NCBI RefSeq assembly: GCF_002343915.1
Contig: NZ_NETK01000001.1
Location: 10,068,001 to 10,132,000 of the forward strand
DNA: 64,000 nucleotides
Source of the DNA: Nannocystis exedens
Lineage (GTDB): Bacteria > Myxococcota_A > Polyangia > Nannocystales > Nannocystaceae
Reading direction: 5' to 3'
Position 1 is the first letter of the stretch, and the number at the start of each line of letters is the position of its first letter. The notes under the pieces are model-generated. The model was not told the origin of the DNA, ran no database searches, and worked only from the letters and a program-made list of their open reading frames with translations. A program made the translations under genes and the position numbers. Of this stretch, positions 55,137 to 63,257 are shown piece after piece.

Positions 55137-55785
55137 CGCGCCCGGGAGCTTGTGCAATCGGTGGCCGACCATCCGCGTCGAGAGGTTCGAGGTCCAGACG
55201 AAGGTTGACGGGATCCGCGCGTCCGCGGGCCCCAAGCTTCGCACGTTCCCGGGAACGTCAGCGAGCCCGGTGCATGACGAAGCGCACGGTTCCCGGAGGC
55301 GAAGTCATGGGCCGCGCCGCGAGCGGACCCGGCAGCGCGGCACGCACGGGCTTCACGCGCGGGTCCTTTGAAGCAACTCACGAGGCGCCCGAGCTCGAAG
55401 AGTCGACGCGGTCCGTGAGGATGGCCTTCGCCTTGCCGACGTGCAGGGTTCCGTACACGGGCGCCTCGCCTTCGCCCGGGATCGGGTACTCGAGGTCGCG
55501 CACGCTGGCCGTCCATGGCGCCCACGGCCAAGTGCTATGCTCACCGCCGTTGGCGACGTCGGGGTCGTGTGCGGTGACACGACCGCTGCGACGGCTGCAC
55601 GACCACGCCACCCATCACGAGTGCCAGCTGGAGCATCAGTGACGGCTTAAGCGGTAGCTCCGGCTCGGGCACCAGACCTTGCAGCTAAGACCTCGAACAT
55701 CTTCCGCCCGAGATGGTGTACTGCCTCGGCTGGCCCGCAACGGGCCTGAGTTTTGGTAGAGGAGAGGCGTGGCCAGGAGGCCCGC
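55137..55785. other. Intergenic region with a minus-strand gene tail
   Basis: About 650 bp. The fragment 55378-55560 is described separately. The right 150 bp precede the IS3-type element and should hold its left end; I could not fix the terminal repeat. Confidence 0.45.
55378..55560 (-). pseudogene. 3' fragment of an unidentified gene
   Basis: About 58 codons with normal bias: STWPWAPWTASVRDLEYPIPG, APVYGTLHVGKAKAILTD, then a Ser tail and stop. Upstream the frame loses sense near 55560. I do not recognise the family. Confidence 0.4.
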
Positions 55786-56109
55786 ATGAAGAAGCAAGAA
55801 CGCCGACACTTCACCCCCGAGCAGAAATCCAAGATCCTGCGAGAGCACCACCTCGACAAGGTGCCCGTGTCGGACCTGTGCGAGAAGTACAAGCTGCAGC
55901 CCAGCGTGTTCTACGGCTGGCAGCGGGCGCTATTTGAGCGCGCGCCGCAGGTGTTCGTCGAATCTCGCACGACGCCGGCGGAGACGGTCAAGCGCGAGCT
56001 CGGCGAGAAGGTGGAGCACCTCGAGGCGAAGCTGGTCAAGAAGGACGCGGTGATCGCCGAGCTGTCGGAGGCGCTGGTTGACCTAAAAAAAGAGCTTGGG
56101 GAGCTCTGA
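55786..56109 (+). CDS. IS3-family transposase OrfA
   Basis: DNA-binding subunit of 107 aa. Helix-turn-helix: RRHFTPEQKSKILREHHLDK and VSDLCEKYKLQPSVFYGWQ; the C-terminal half is a Leu/Glu/Lys coiled coil (VEHLEAKLVKKDAVIAELSEAL). GGAGG lies 5 nt before the ATG. The stop is 11 bp from the OrfB start in a different frame, so OrfB is made by reinitiation or after a frameshift; a run of six A (56086-56093 region) is near the end. Confidence 0.88.
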   Translation: MKKQERRHFTPEQKSKILREHHLDKVPVSDLCEKYKLQPSVFYGWQRALFERAPQVFVESRTTPAETVKRELGEKVEHLEAKLVKKDAVIAELSEALVDLKKELGEL

Positions 56110-56120
56110 ACGGCCGCTGG

Positions 56121-57116
56121 GTGCCCCATGAGACGCGGGACGAGGTGATCGACTTCGTCACCGACTGGTCGGAGAAGACCGAGCTGGCGCCGGCCCGCTT
56201 CGCGGGGTGGCTGGGGATCCAGCGGTCGCAGCTGACGCGCTGGCGCGAGCGGTACGGCAAGGCCAACGAGCACAACGGGAAGATCCCGCGCGACCACTGG
56301 ATCCTCGACGCCGAGCGCCAGGCGATCCTCGACTTCTTCGACAAGCACCCACTCGAGGGCTACCGACGGCTGACCTACATGATGCTCGACCAGGACATCG
56401 TCGCCGTCAGCCCGGCGACCGTCTACCGAGTCCTGAGCGCCGCTGGCCGCCTCGATCGCTGGCAGCGCGGTCCTTCGAAGAAGGGCACTGGCTTCCAGCA
56501 GCCTGACGGCCCGCACCGCCACTGGCACGTCGACATCGCCTACATCAACCTCGCCGGCACGTTCTACTACCTGTGCAGCGTGCTCGACGGCTACAGCCGT
56601 TACATCGTCCACTGGGATCTCCGCGAGTCGATGACCGAACGAGACGTCGAGTGCATCCTGCAGCGCGCCCGGGAGCTGTTCCCCGGGGCGCGGCCCCGCA
56701 TCGTCACCGACAACGGCCCCCAGTTCATCGCCCGCGATTTCAAGGAGTTCATCCGCGTCGCCGGCATGACCCACGTCCGGATCTCACCCGGCTACCCGCA
56801 GTCCAACGGCAAGCTCGAACGCTGGCACAAAACCTTCAAGTCCACGGCCTTACGGCCCGCAGCGCCATCGACGATCGACGAGGCCCGTCGCGTCACCGCC
56901 GACTTCGTCGAGCACTACAACGCCCGCCGCCTCCACAGTGCCATCGGCTACATTGCGCCGGTCGACAAGCTCGCCGGCCGCGAAGCTGCGATCTTCGTCG
57001 AACGCGACCGCAAACTCGAGGCCGCTCGAGAGCTCCGCCGTCAACGCCGAGAACTTGCTCGCCGACACCAAACCCACCATCATCCCAACCAGACCTGCCC
57101 ACCCGCAAGTCCGTAA
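56121..57116 (+). CDS. IS3-family transposase OrfB (DDE integrase)
   Basis: Catalytic subunit of 331 aa. HTH_21-like region (DHWILDAERQAILDFFDKHPLEGYRRL; core EGYRRL) then the rve integrase core with Asp in WHVDIAYI, Asp in VTDNGPQF and Glu 35 residues on in NGKLERWHK. Intact, with GTG start at 56121. Integrates a copy of the element as a circle via the DDE reaction. Lower GC and a different style from neighbouring genes. Confidence 0.9.
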   Translation: MPHETRDEVIDFVTDWSEKTELAPARFAGWLGIQRSQLTRWRERYGKANEHNGKIPRDHWILDAERQAILDFFDKHPLEGYRRLTYMMLDQDIVAVSPATVYRVLSAAGRLDRWQRGPSKKGTGFQQPDGPHRHWHVDIAYINLAGTFYYLCSVLDGYSRYIVHWDLRESMTERDVECILQRARELFPGARPRIVTDNGPQFIARDFKEFIRVAGMTHVRISPGYPQSNGKLERWHKTFKSTALRPAAPSTIDEARRVTADFVEHYNARRLHSAIGYIAPVDKLAGREAAIFVERDRKLEAARELRRQRRELARRHQTHHHPNQTCPPASP

Positions 57117-57149
57117 GCCGCACCTCCCTCGGTTGCATTCACGCTGAGC

Positions 57150-57789
57150 CAATACAATGGCGCCGCTCGTGCGCGAGCAGATCGAGGACAGCTCCGACCG
57201 CTGCTGACCGAGGACTATTACAGCCAGCCGCATCTGCGCGATCCCACCGACGTGCGCAAGCGCTGGCGGACGCGAGAAAGCGAGTTCATCGGCGCCGCCG
57301 CCTACACGTGTCCGCTCTGGCTCAACGAGGGCAAGGTCTCGGCGCAGACGGACGTCTTCTCGGTCTGCGTCCGGTCGCGTCCTGTATTCGCGGGAGACCT
57401 ACCAACACCGAGAGATCCGCCCGGAGGAGTTCGCGCCCGAGCTCGCGCCGCTGGTGGCGGAATTGCGGCGCGGAGCGTCGATGATCGGGGCGGAGCGTCA
57501 CCGGACGATGGATGGCCTGGTCCGGTCGCTCGAGATCGTGCGCGCGGATCTGTCGGCCCGCGCGACGCGGCCCTCGCCCCCGCTGGTGGATGAGCGCGGT
57601 CGCGGCGGCGTCGGCGGGGTCCTTCGTGCTCGGGGCTATCGCGGCCGGGTCCGTGCTGCTCAGCATGCCGCGTCGACGCCGCCGCTGCAGCTCGCCCGTT
57701 CCCACTTCACGTGTCGTGCCAGCCGTTACGGAAACGGCGGGCGAACGGGGGAGCTTTCGTTGAGGACGAGGGCGCGCGAGAAAGCGTAG
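57150..57789 (+). pseudogene. Kinase-like C-lobe remnant
   Basis: A frame from about 57195 reads LLTEDYYSQPHLRDPTDVRKRW then SEFIGAAAYTCPLWLNEGKVSAQTDVFSV, which resembles the activation-segment end and helix F of a protein kinase (PE...G..S..TDVFS). A +1 shift near 57385 then gives LYSRETYQHREIRPEEFAPELAPLVAELRRG. The ATP-binding lobe is missing, cut off by the IS3-type element. The kinase assignment rests on these short motifs only. Confidence 0.45.
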
Positions 57790-57806
57790 CCGACGACACT
57801 CCAGCC

Positions 57807-58330
57807 TCACACGCTGCTGTAGAAGAAGCCAACGCCGACCGCGAGGAGGCCAAGCGGAGTGAGTGCCATGGCGGCGATGGCGATGGCCAGGCGCGAAGGT
57901 ATGAGGAACGGCCGTCCAGCGCTCGCCGCAACGCCTTGTCCGGTCGGTACAAATAGGAGATATCGTTGAATGCTGCGTTGTAGGTCATCCCGCCGGGCAG
58001 CGCATAGATCGCGATCAGGAAGCATGCGAGCGCGAGCGGGCCTGTCACCCAGATCAGGGCCGAGCGCGCATAACAGTGAAGGGCCGCGGTCGCGCCCGCG
58101 AGGAGGATGGCGGGCATGAGATAGACGGCGATCGGGGCGAAGGCGCGGAACCCTCGGCGCAAGGTGTGACCCCAGGGCGCGAAGCCGCGGAAGTACGGCG
58201 GCTCGTCGTGATAGACCCGGTCAGCCCTTGGAGTGCAGCGCCCCATGGAACCACCGCGTACAAGGCGATGAACCCAACGAGAACGAAGTCGATCCAGGTG
58301 ACGGGCAGCAGCATCCGGGGCAGATGACCA
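57807..58330 (-). pseudogene. Frameshifted multipass membrane protein
   Basis: Three pieces in three frames, right to left: VTWIDFVLVGFIALYAVVPWG; then YFRGFAPWGHTLRRGFRAFAP and AVYLMPAILLAGATAALHCYA, GPLALACFLIAIYALPGG; then FLIPSRLAIAIAAMALTP and GLLAVGVGFFYSSV with stop. Together they form a small protein with four or five helices, resembling DUF4013-like membrane proteins. Two frameshifts make it non-functional. Confidence 0.6.
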
Positions 58331-58734
58331 CGGCCCGACCTGCGGAGCAAGTGCCGCCGTCGCGGGACCTCGATCGAGTTGTCTCCCAGCCGCTGGACGT
58401 CAGCGGCATCCTCCGCCCGCCGCGGCGGAGGCTCCGCCGCGGCGAGGCCCGCAACGGGATGGCTCGGGGCGCGATCAACGCCAGCGACCGAGCCGAGCCC
58501 CCGCGGCCGAGCCTCGGCCCAGCGCGCGCCGGCGCCTGCGACCGAGACGGCCACGCCGCGTAACCCGGCGCGGTGCCGCAGCTGCAGCGCAAAGCATCGC
58601 ACCGCGAACGGCCAGCGCCGTCCGAGCCCGCCGCCGCCGAGGAAGCGACCGAGGCCGGGACGGCCAAGCGGATCACCTGGAGTCGGGCGGGCTAACCGCA
58701 TAAGGACTCGGGCGGCCAATCGGATCGGTCGTCG
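58331..58734. other. Intergenic region, nothing recognised
   Basis: About 400 bp of high-GC sequence between the membrane-protein remnant and the IstB remnant. Frames are Arg/Pro/Ala-rich and without motif; it may be the decayed 5' part of the membrane-protein gene. Confidence 0.45.
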
Positions 58735-58907
58735 TCAGGGCGCGGTCGGCTCTTGCGCGCGGTGGGTCCGCGGGTTGCGGTAGGTCTCACCGTCCATGAC
58801 GAGCACGTGCGAGTGGTGCAGGAGGCGGTCGACGGCGGCGCTGGCGAGCTGCTCGTCCTTGAAGAGCGGGCCCCATTCCTCGACCGCCCGATTCGACGTC
58901 CGCCGGT
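58735..58907 (-). pseudogene. IstB (IS21 ATPase) C-terminal remnant
   Basis: The last 57 codons of an IstB-like helper ATPase: TSNRAVEEWGPLFKDEQLAS, AVDRLLHHSHVLVMDGETYRNP and a short tail. SNR..EEW, LDRLLHH and GETYR are the standard sensor and C-terminal motifs of IS21 IstB. All upstream parts, and IstA, are missing. Confidence 0.82.
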
Positions 58908-59516
58908 TGCTCGCGGGCGGAGACCGGGCAGCTAGACGGGACGTCTCGCAGCGCGGCAGAGAGTTCTTCTGCGTCTGCGCAGCCGAACGGTGCGAGGTGG
59001 TGGAGCGTCATACGAGCGGAGGGGCCGGAGCGGTCGGTCCGGGCCCTTCGCGTCGGGGGCGACGAGGTCGTTTTCGTCAGCGACCGCGACGAGGTCCAGA
59101 TTCGCACGACATCGGCGATGAGCCACGCTCCCCCGCGCACGACCTGGACGCTCTCGAGCGACCAGGGGGAAGCGACCTGTTCGTTGGAGGAGCACGGGGC
59201 GGGCGAGACGGCGTCGCTGCGTTGCAACGCCGGGCTCGCCGCGACGAACTTGCAGCTCACGCGGCTCGCCGACGACTCCGGAGCGGTCGTCGAGCTCGAC
59301 GCGCTGGTCGCCCGCCGGCGGCCCTCGGCGGACGTGTGCGACAGAGCGGAACGTTGCTGCCGAGCCGCGACACCGATCCTGGACGAGGGGAAGTCGTGTG
59401 ACCTCGAATTCCAGTTCGGGCCCGATCGCCTGCCGGACAATTGCCAGCGGACCCTCGATGGTTTTCGCCGGATCTTCGAGGAGACGAAGCGCCCGCTGCC
59501 GGAGGCGTGCCGATAG
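58908..59516 (+). pseudogene. 5'-truncated secreted protein
   Basis: A frame open across the IstB junction reads GQLDGTSRSAAESSSASAQP, then RWWSVIRAEGPERSVRALRV, GGDEVVFVSDRDEVQIRTTS, TCSLEEHGAGETASLRC, ADVCDRAERCCRAA and ends LPEACR. The Ser-rich beginning is what follows a lipobox in neighbouring lipoproteins, and the end has the paired Cys of that group. The signal peptide is gone, replaced by IS21 debris. An internal ATG (59118) could start a 132-aa product without an export signal. Confidence 0.5.
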
Positions 59517-59800
59517 GAGACCGAAAAGGACAGCGACATGACGGTGGAGTCTGGGCGAGGTGCTGGCGGTAGCTGGGGCCGTCAATGTCGAGGCGGACTC
59601 CGGACAGGTTGTTCGGCTGCCCGCTTCACCGTCGGGGCACGGTTCCAGGGGCGGAGCCGGCGGTGCAGCAGCGTGTAGGCCGTCACAAGCACGCCTCGAG
59701 CACATCGAGCCCCGCCGGCGTCGCTGCGCCGCAAGCCGCCCGAAGCGAGGCCGTCACCACTCGGGGCTAGGCTAGAACGCCGGGCCGTGCTGCCGAGGGG

Positions 59801-60358
59801 TCAGGAGCTTGTGATGCTGAGGACGGGGACGGGGCGAGCGGGAGCGACGGCGCCCGGGGCGAGGGCAGTCGTGCCGGGTGGGACGCGGTCGAGCTCGACG
59901 TGGGTGCAGTCGGTCATCTGCCCCTCGGCGTGCGCTGGGTCGCCCTCCCAGCGCGTCGTGAGACTGAAGATGGCCGAGACGTCGTGGTGCAGGTAGTAGC
60001 GCTCGCCCGACACAACGACGATGGTCGCCTGGGTGGAGTCGTCGGTGCCGAGGCGGGCGTCGACGTCGTCGCCGTAGCGGGTGACGATCGAGTGGTGGCC
60101 GGGCTCGGCGAGGTAACAGAAGTACGAGGGCCCGCGAGTCATGCCGACGACGGTGCCGTTATCCTGGACGACGGCGGGGACCAAGAGCGCGACTTTGTGC
60201 GGGCGGTAGACGCAGATCTGGGCCGTGTCCGCGGGGAGCTCGGCGAACCCGGGCGGCGGGACAGCCCGGGGGCGGATGGAGTAGCTGGTACAGGCCGCGA
60301 CGCACAGGAGCGCGGGGCTGAGGAGTGAGATCGAGGCGCGGAGGCGCGAGCGCGACAT
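59801..60358 (-). CDS. DUF2846-like lipoprotein
   Basis: Lipoprotein of 185 aa, lipobox CVAAC (Cys23). The domain has ICVYRPHKVALLVPAVVQDNGTVVGMT, SYFCYLAEPGHHSI and TIVVVSGERYYLHHDVS: the VYRP start, DG/NG turn, Y-PG-H and YY pattern of DUF2846, a small beta-sandwich common in outer-membrane lipoproteins. The C-terminal 30 residues are Pro/Ala-rich. ATG 60358. One of the few intact native-looking genes in this decay zone. Confidence 0.75.
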   Translation of the reverse strand: MSRSRLRASISLLSPALLCVAACTSYSIRPRAVPPPGFAELPADTAQICVYRPHKVALLVPAVVQDNGTVVGMTRGPSYFCYLAEPGHHSIVTRYGDDVDARLGTDDSTQATIVVVSGERYYLHHDVSAIFSLTTRWEGDPAHAEGQMTDCTHVELDRVPPGTTALAPGAVAPARPVPVLSITSS

Positions 60359-60465
60359 GCGGGCGATGAACCGGGCGGCCCCCCGGTCGTATTCCAAAGC
60401 GGGCGGCGCGGTAGGTGTCGGTCGCGCGCCCGACGGGACGAGCCATCGCTGCTCCCTCCCGGCCG

Positions 60466-60674
60466 CGTACGCGTTCTGGCAGTGGTTCGCCGGCGACCAG
60501 CTGCTCTGCGGCGACGGCCCGCCGCTCATCGTCGACGCGCGGACCGGAGAGGGTCAATACTGCTTTTCCCCGGAGAGCGACATCGATGTGCTCGCGGCTT
60601 CGCCAACCGCCATGAAGCTGCTCGCCAACCACCGAGGGCTGGTCGCGGTCGCCGACGCCACGAATGTGGCCTGA
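60466..60674 (+). pseudogene. 3' fragment of an unidentified gene
   Basis: About 69 codons: YAFWQWFAGDQLLCGDGPPL, IVDARTGEGQYCFSPESDID, VLAASPTAMKLLANHRGL, then VAVADATNVA and stop. The composition is that of a globular protein end; upstream the frame is Ser/Arg-rich. The DG-PP-VDARTGE pattern recalls SMI1/KNR4-like proteins but is too short to assign. Confidence 0.4.
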
Positions 60675-60879
60675 TCTCGGCGAGCACCGGATCGGCGGGC
60701 CGCTCCTTCCGCCGAGCAGCGCAGCAGCTTGGCGCCCGGCGAGCTCAGCTCAACGCTGCGCTTGATCACGATCGCCGACCTTCTCGGTCCCGCAGGGTGT
60801 AACCGCGGACGCGGCGAGGCCCCACGTGAACACGCGCACTGCGGCTGGCCGCGAAGCGTTCGATCAGAAGTTCCTCGAG

Positions 60880-61187
60880 GTCGTCCCGGCGATCGGAACG
60901 GCTCGGGACGGACTTCCCGTACGGCCCCCTCGCCGTCAACCTGCTTGGGAGCTGCGGGCTCGCGTTCTTGATGGTGGTCGCCACCCAGCCGAACGCGATG
61001 GGCCCCAACCTTCGCCTCGCGCTAACCGCGGGGGGCCATGGGCGGCTTTACGACGCTTCGGGACCATGAAGCTGCTCCAGGGGGATCGTACGGCCGCGCG
61101 GCGATCTACGTCGTCGTCACCGTCCTGGGCTGCATCGCCGCAGCCTGTGGAGGTCACGCGCTGGGCCGACTGATCGTCAGCGCGTGA
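60880..61187 (+). pseudogene. crcB: CrcB-type fluoride channel, frameshifted
   Basis: LGTDFPYGPLAVNLLGSCGLAF and GPNLRLALTAG match the CrcB signature (G-NLLGS, LR-ALT-G). One G too many in a G6 run (near 61030) shifts the frame to AMGGFTT; a further shift follows, then YGRAAIYVVVTVLGC and GGHALGRLIVSA with stop. The first helix is lost. An intact protein would export fluoride. Confidence 0.7.
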
Positions 61188-61254
61188 CCTTCCGTCGGGG
61201 GCCAATGCCGGCGCGGGCGGCGAGATCGAAAGCGAGGTAAGCGCAGAGAAGGGC

Positions 61255-61536
61255 ATGGCACGCCTCGTTGTGCGTGATCACGGCGCTGGTATGCCGTCAG
61301 GCGATCTCGGGAGGCCCTTCGAGCCGCTGGAACGCGCCGCGCCGATTGCCCACTACGGCGGGCTCGACGTGAGTCTCTTCATCGCCCGCGAGATCGTGGT
61401 CGCCCACGGGGGGCGCATCTCAGCCGAGAACGCCGAGGGTGGCGGGGCCCGCTTCGTGATCGGGCTGCCGCGCGAGGTCCACGACCCGGACATTCGCGCG
61501 GCGGCCGCTCAAGGACCTCGAGGGAACATGGTGTGA
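61255..61536 (+). pseudogene. Histidine kinase ATPase-domain fragment
   Basis: About 93 codons: VVRDHGAGMPSGDLGRPFEPLERA (G1 box DHGAGMP, then F box FEPLERA) and GGLDVSLFIAREIVVAHGG (G2 region, GL-L-IA), followed by ARFVIGLP. These are the G1, F and G2 parts of a HATPase_c domain. The N box, dimerisation and sensor regions are missing. Too short for kinase activity. Confidence 0.65.
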
Positions 61537-61651
61537 GGTCGCGGGAGAGATCCTCGAGCCCCCTCGCTCCCGGAACCTCTCCAGCCGCCTCGGCGAGGTC
61601 GGCGGCCCTTGCGAAGGCGCGTCCGCGAGGGTCGAGGCAGCCCGCAGCAGA

Positions 61652-61679
61652 CATGTCCCGAAGGACAGGGCGATTATCC
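61652..61679. repeat. 14-bp tandem repeat, 2 units
   Basis: CATGTCCCGAAGGA then CAGGGCGATTATCC; TGTCC-CGAA-GGACA is a stem with CGAA loop (the complement of UUCG). It lies between the kinase fragment and IS66 debris. Confidence 0.7.
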
Positions 61680-61734
61680 ATCACAGCGCCGCGTCGATGC
61701 TCGGCGCGACCCACGAGACGCTCCTGCGAGCGGC

Positions 61735-62038
61735 TGCGTGCAGACGAAGATCCGCACCGTCGTCGGGATCATCGCCGCGCCTCCAGCACGTCGAGCACGC
61801 GCGCAAGCGCCTCGGCTTCCACGCGGCCCCGCACTCGGACATGCACGCCGCCGACGACGAGCTCGATCACCCCGACCTCGGCGACAGCTGGTGCCGCGAG
61901 CTGCTCCGTCACCTCGACGAAGTCCACCGGTGCATGCTCCGACGCGCCGGCGCTCGCTAGCTTCGACTTCCACCACGTCAGCGTCCGCTGGTTGATGCCG
62001 GCCCTCGCGGCATAAGCCGCGCACGACAGCCCGCTCGA
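61735..62038 (-). mobile_element. IS66 remnant: TnpA tail and TnpB start
   Basis: Minus strand 62038-61769 encodes the IS66 accessory TnpA end: SSGLSCAAYAARAGINQRTL, WWKSKLASAG, VDFVEVTEQ, VIELVVGGVHVRVRG and VLDVLEARR. Its TGA overlaps an ATG (61772) that starts TnpB: MIPTTVRIFVCTQP, after which similarity stops. The ATGA overlap is typical of IS66. Both ends are cut. Confidence 0.82.
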
Positions 62039-62176
62039 CTCAACCGCGAGCAGATCATCGACGCTGCCGGCGCGCTGTTCGCCGAGCGGGGTCCCGAGGT
62101 GCCGATGGAGGAGGTCGCTCGCCGTGCCAGGATCGGCGTCGGCACCCTGTACCGGCGGTTCCCGGACCGGGATGCG
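62039..62176 (+). pseudogene. TetR helix-turn-helix fragment
   Basis: LNREQIIDAAGALFAERGPE and VPMEEVARRARIGVGTLYRRFPDRDA: a full TetR_N DNA-binding domain. It begins exactly at the base after the IS66 remnant and stops making sense after FPDRDA. The ligand domain is missing. Confidence 0.75.
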
Positions 62177-62274
62177 CCGGCGCGGCGCGGGAGCTGGAGC
62201 CATCTGGGCGCGGCCCGCCGCGAGGCGCGGCCCGGTCGGTGTGCCTCCAGCACCACGAAAGGAATCGGTCCTAG

Positions 62275-63180
62275 CTAGTTGCGCGCGTAGCAGTGCGCGG
62301 CCTCGAGGTCCGCGATCAGCCCGGGATGCGCCGGCGCCCAGTCCAGGCGCTGCCGCGTCAGCGCCGTCGACACCGGGTTGTCGCTCGCGACGAGCGGCCC
62401 CAGAAACGGCCCAAACCGCGCCTCCGCCTCGGCCGGCGACAGCGAGACCGCCGGCACACCGAGCCGCCGCCCGATCGCCTCCGCGACCTGCCGCATCGCC
62501 ACGCCCTCCTCGCCGACGGCGTGGTAGCGGGCGCGCTCGGCCGCGCGCTCGAGCGCGAGCCGGTACACGCGCGCGCAGTCGTCGTGGTGGACGGCCGGCC
62601 ACCGGTTGCTGCCATCGCCGACGTATCCCGACGAGCCCGCCTTGCGAGCGGCCGCGATCAGCATCGGCATGAAGCCGTGGTGATCGCGCGGGCCATGCAC
62701 CGTCGGCGCCGGACGCACCACCGACACGTGGACACCGCGGTCGGCCCACGCGAGCGCAAGGTTCTCCGCCGGCACGCGGAAGCCCGCGCTCGCCGCGAGG
62801 TCGCCGTCGTCGTCCTCGGTGCCGATGCGCCCCGCCGGAAGCACGAGCGTGCCGGTCGTGAACACGAGCGGCCTTCGCGATCCCGCGAACGCGCTGCCGA
62901 GCGCCTCGATCGCGCGCCGATCGGTCGCGAACGCGCCCGGCAGATCCTGGAAGTCCATCACGAAGCCGAGGTGGATCGCGCCGTCGCAGGCGCGCGCGCC
63001 CTCGACGAGCGTGTCGGGCTTCGTCAGGTCGCCCGCATGAACCTCGGCCCCCATGCGCGCGAGCGCCGCGGCCGCCGCCTCGCTGCGCGCGAGACCGAGC
63101 ACGCGATGCCCCGCACCACGCAGCTCCGCCACGACACCTGTTCCGATCATTCCCGTCGCACCGGTCACGAAGATCTTCAT
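62275..63180 (-). CDS. NAD(P)-dependent epimerase/dehydratase (extended SDR)
   Basis: Extended short-chain dehydrogenase of 301 aa. Nucleotide motif GATGMIGTG at 7-15, GARACDGAIHLGF about 62-74, and a C-terminal substrate domain (VGDGSNRWPAVHHDDCARVYRLALE). The usual YxxxK is not obvious: the expected place reads VPAENLALAWADRG, so Tyr is absent and the enzyme may be an atypical member or a reductase-like binder. Divergent from the AraC gene, sharing a 77-bp control region; it may be its target. Confidence 0.85.
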   Translation of the reverse strand: MKIFVTGATGMIGTGVVAELRGAGHRVLGLARSEAAAAALARMGAEVHAGDLTKPDTLVEGARACDGAIHLGFVMDFQDLPGAFATDRRAIEALGSAFAGSRRPLVFTTGTLVLPAGRIGTEDDDGDLAASAGFRVPAENLALAWADRGVHVSVVRPAPTVHGPRDHHGFMPMLIAAARKAGSSGYVGDGSNRWPAVHHDDCARVYRLALERAAERARYHAVGEEGVAMRQVAEAIGRRLGVPAVSLSPAEAEARFGPFLGPLVASDNPVSTALTRQRLDWAPAHPGLIADLEAAHCYARN

Positions 63181-63190
63181 GCGTTGAGCC

Positions 63191-63208
63191 TACGGACGCG
63201 CGTCCGTA
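63191..63208. promoter_or_regulatory. Perfect 18-bp palindrome in a divergent promoter
   Basis: TACGGACGCGCGTCCGTA, 10 bp from the SDR start and 49 bp from the AraC start; an extra half TACGGA lies at 63246-63251. A perfect dyad of this size fits a dimeric TetR-type repressor better than AraC, which prefers direct repeats. A broken TetR gene lies just past the SDR gene (62039). Confidence 0.75.
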
Positions 63209-63257
63209 TCCTCCATGCGCGCGCGTTCGCGGTTTCGTCGCGATCGTACGGAAGCTC

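Larger units (their letters stand above)
55786..57116 (+). mobile_element. IS3-type insertion sequence (coding part)
   Basis: Two consecutive genes, orfA and orfB, of an IS3-family element, both intact. Limits given are those of the coding part; the terminal repeats probably lie within about 100 bp on each side. The element separates the preceding decay zone from a kinase-like remnant whose 5' part is missing at the right side. Confidence 0.85.

Noticed and set aside
61255..61536. Intact small signalling protein
   Set aside because: Only part of a HATPase_c domain is present, without the N box, so it is listed as a fragment.
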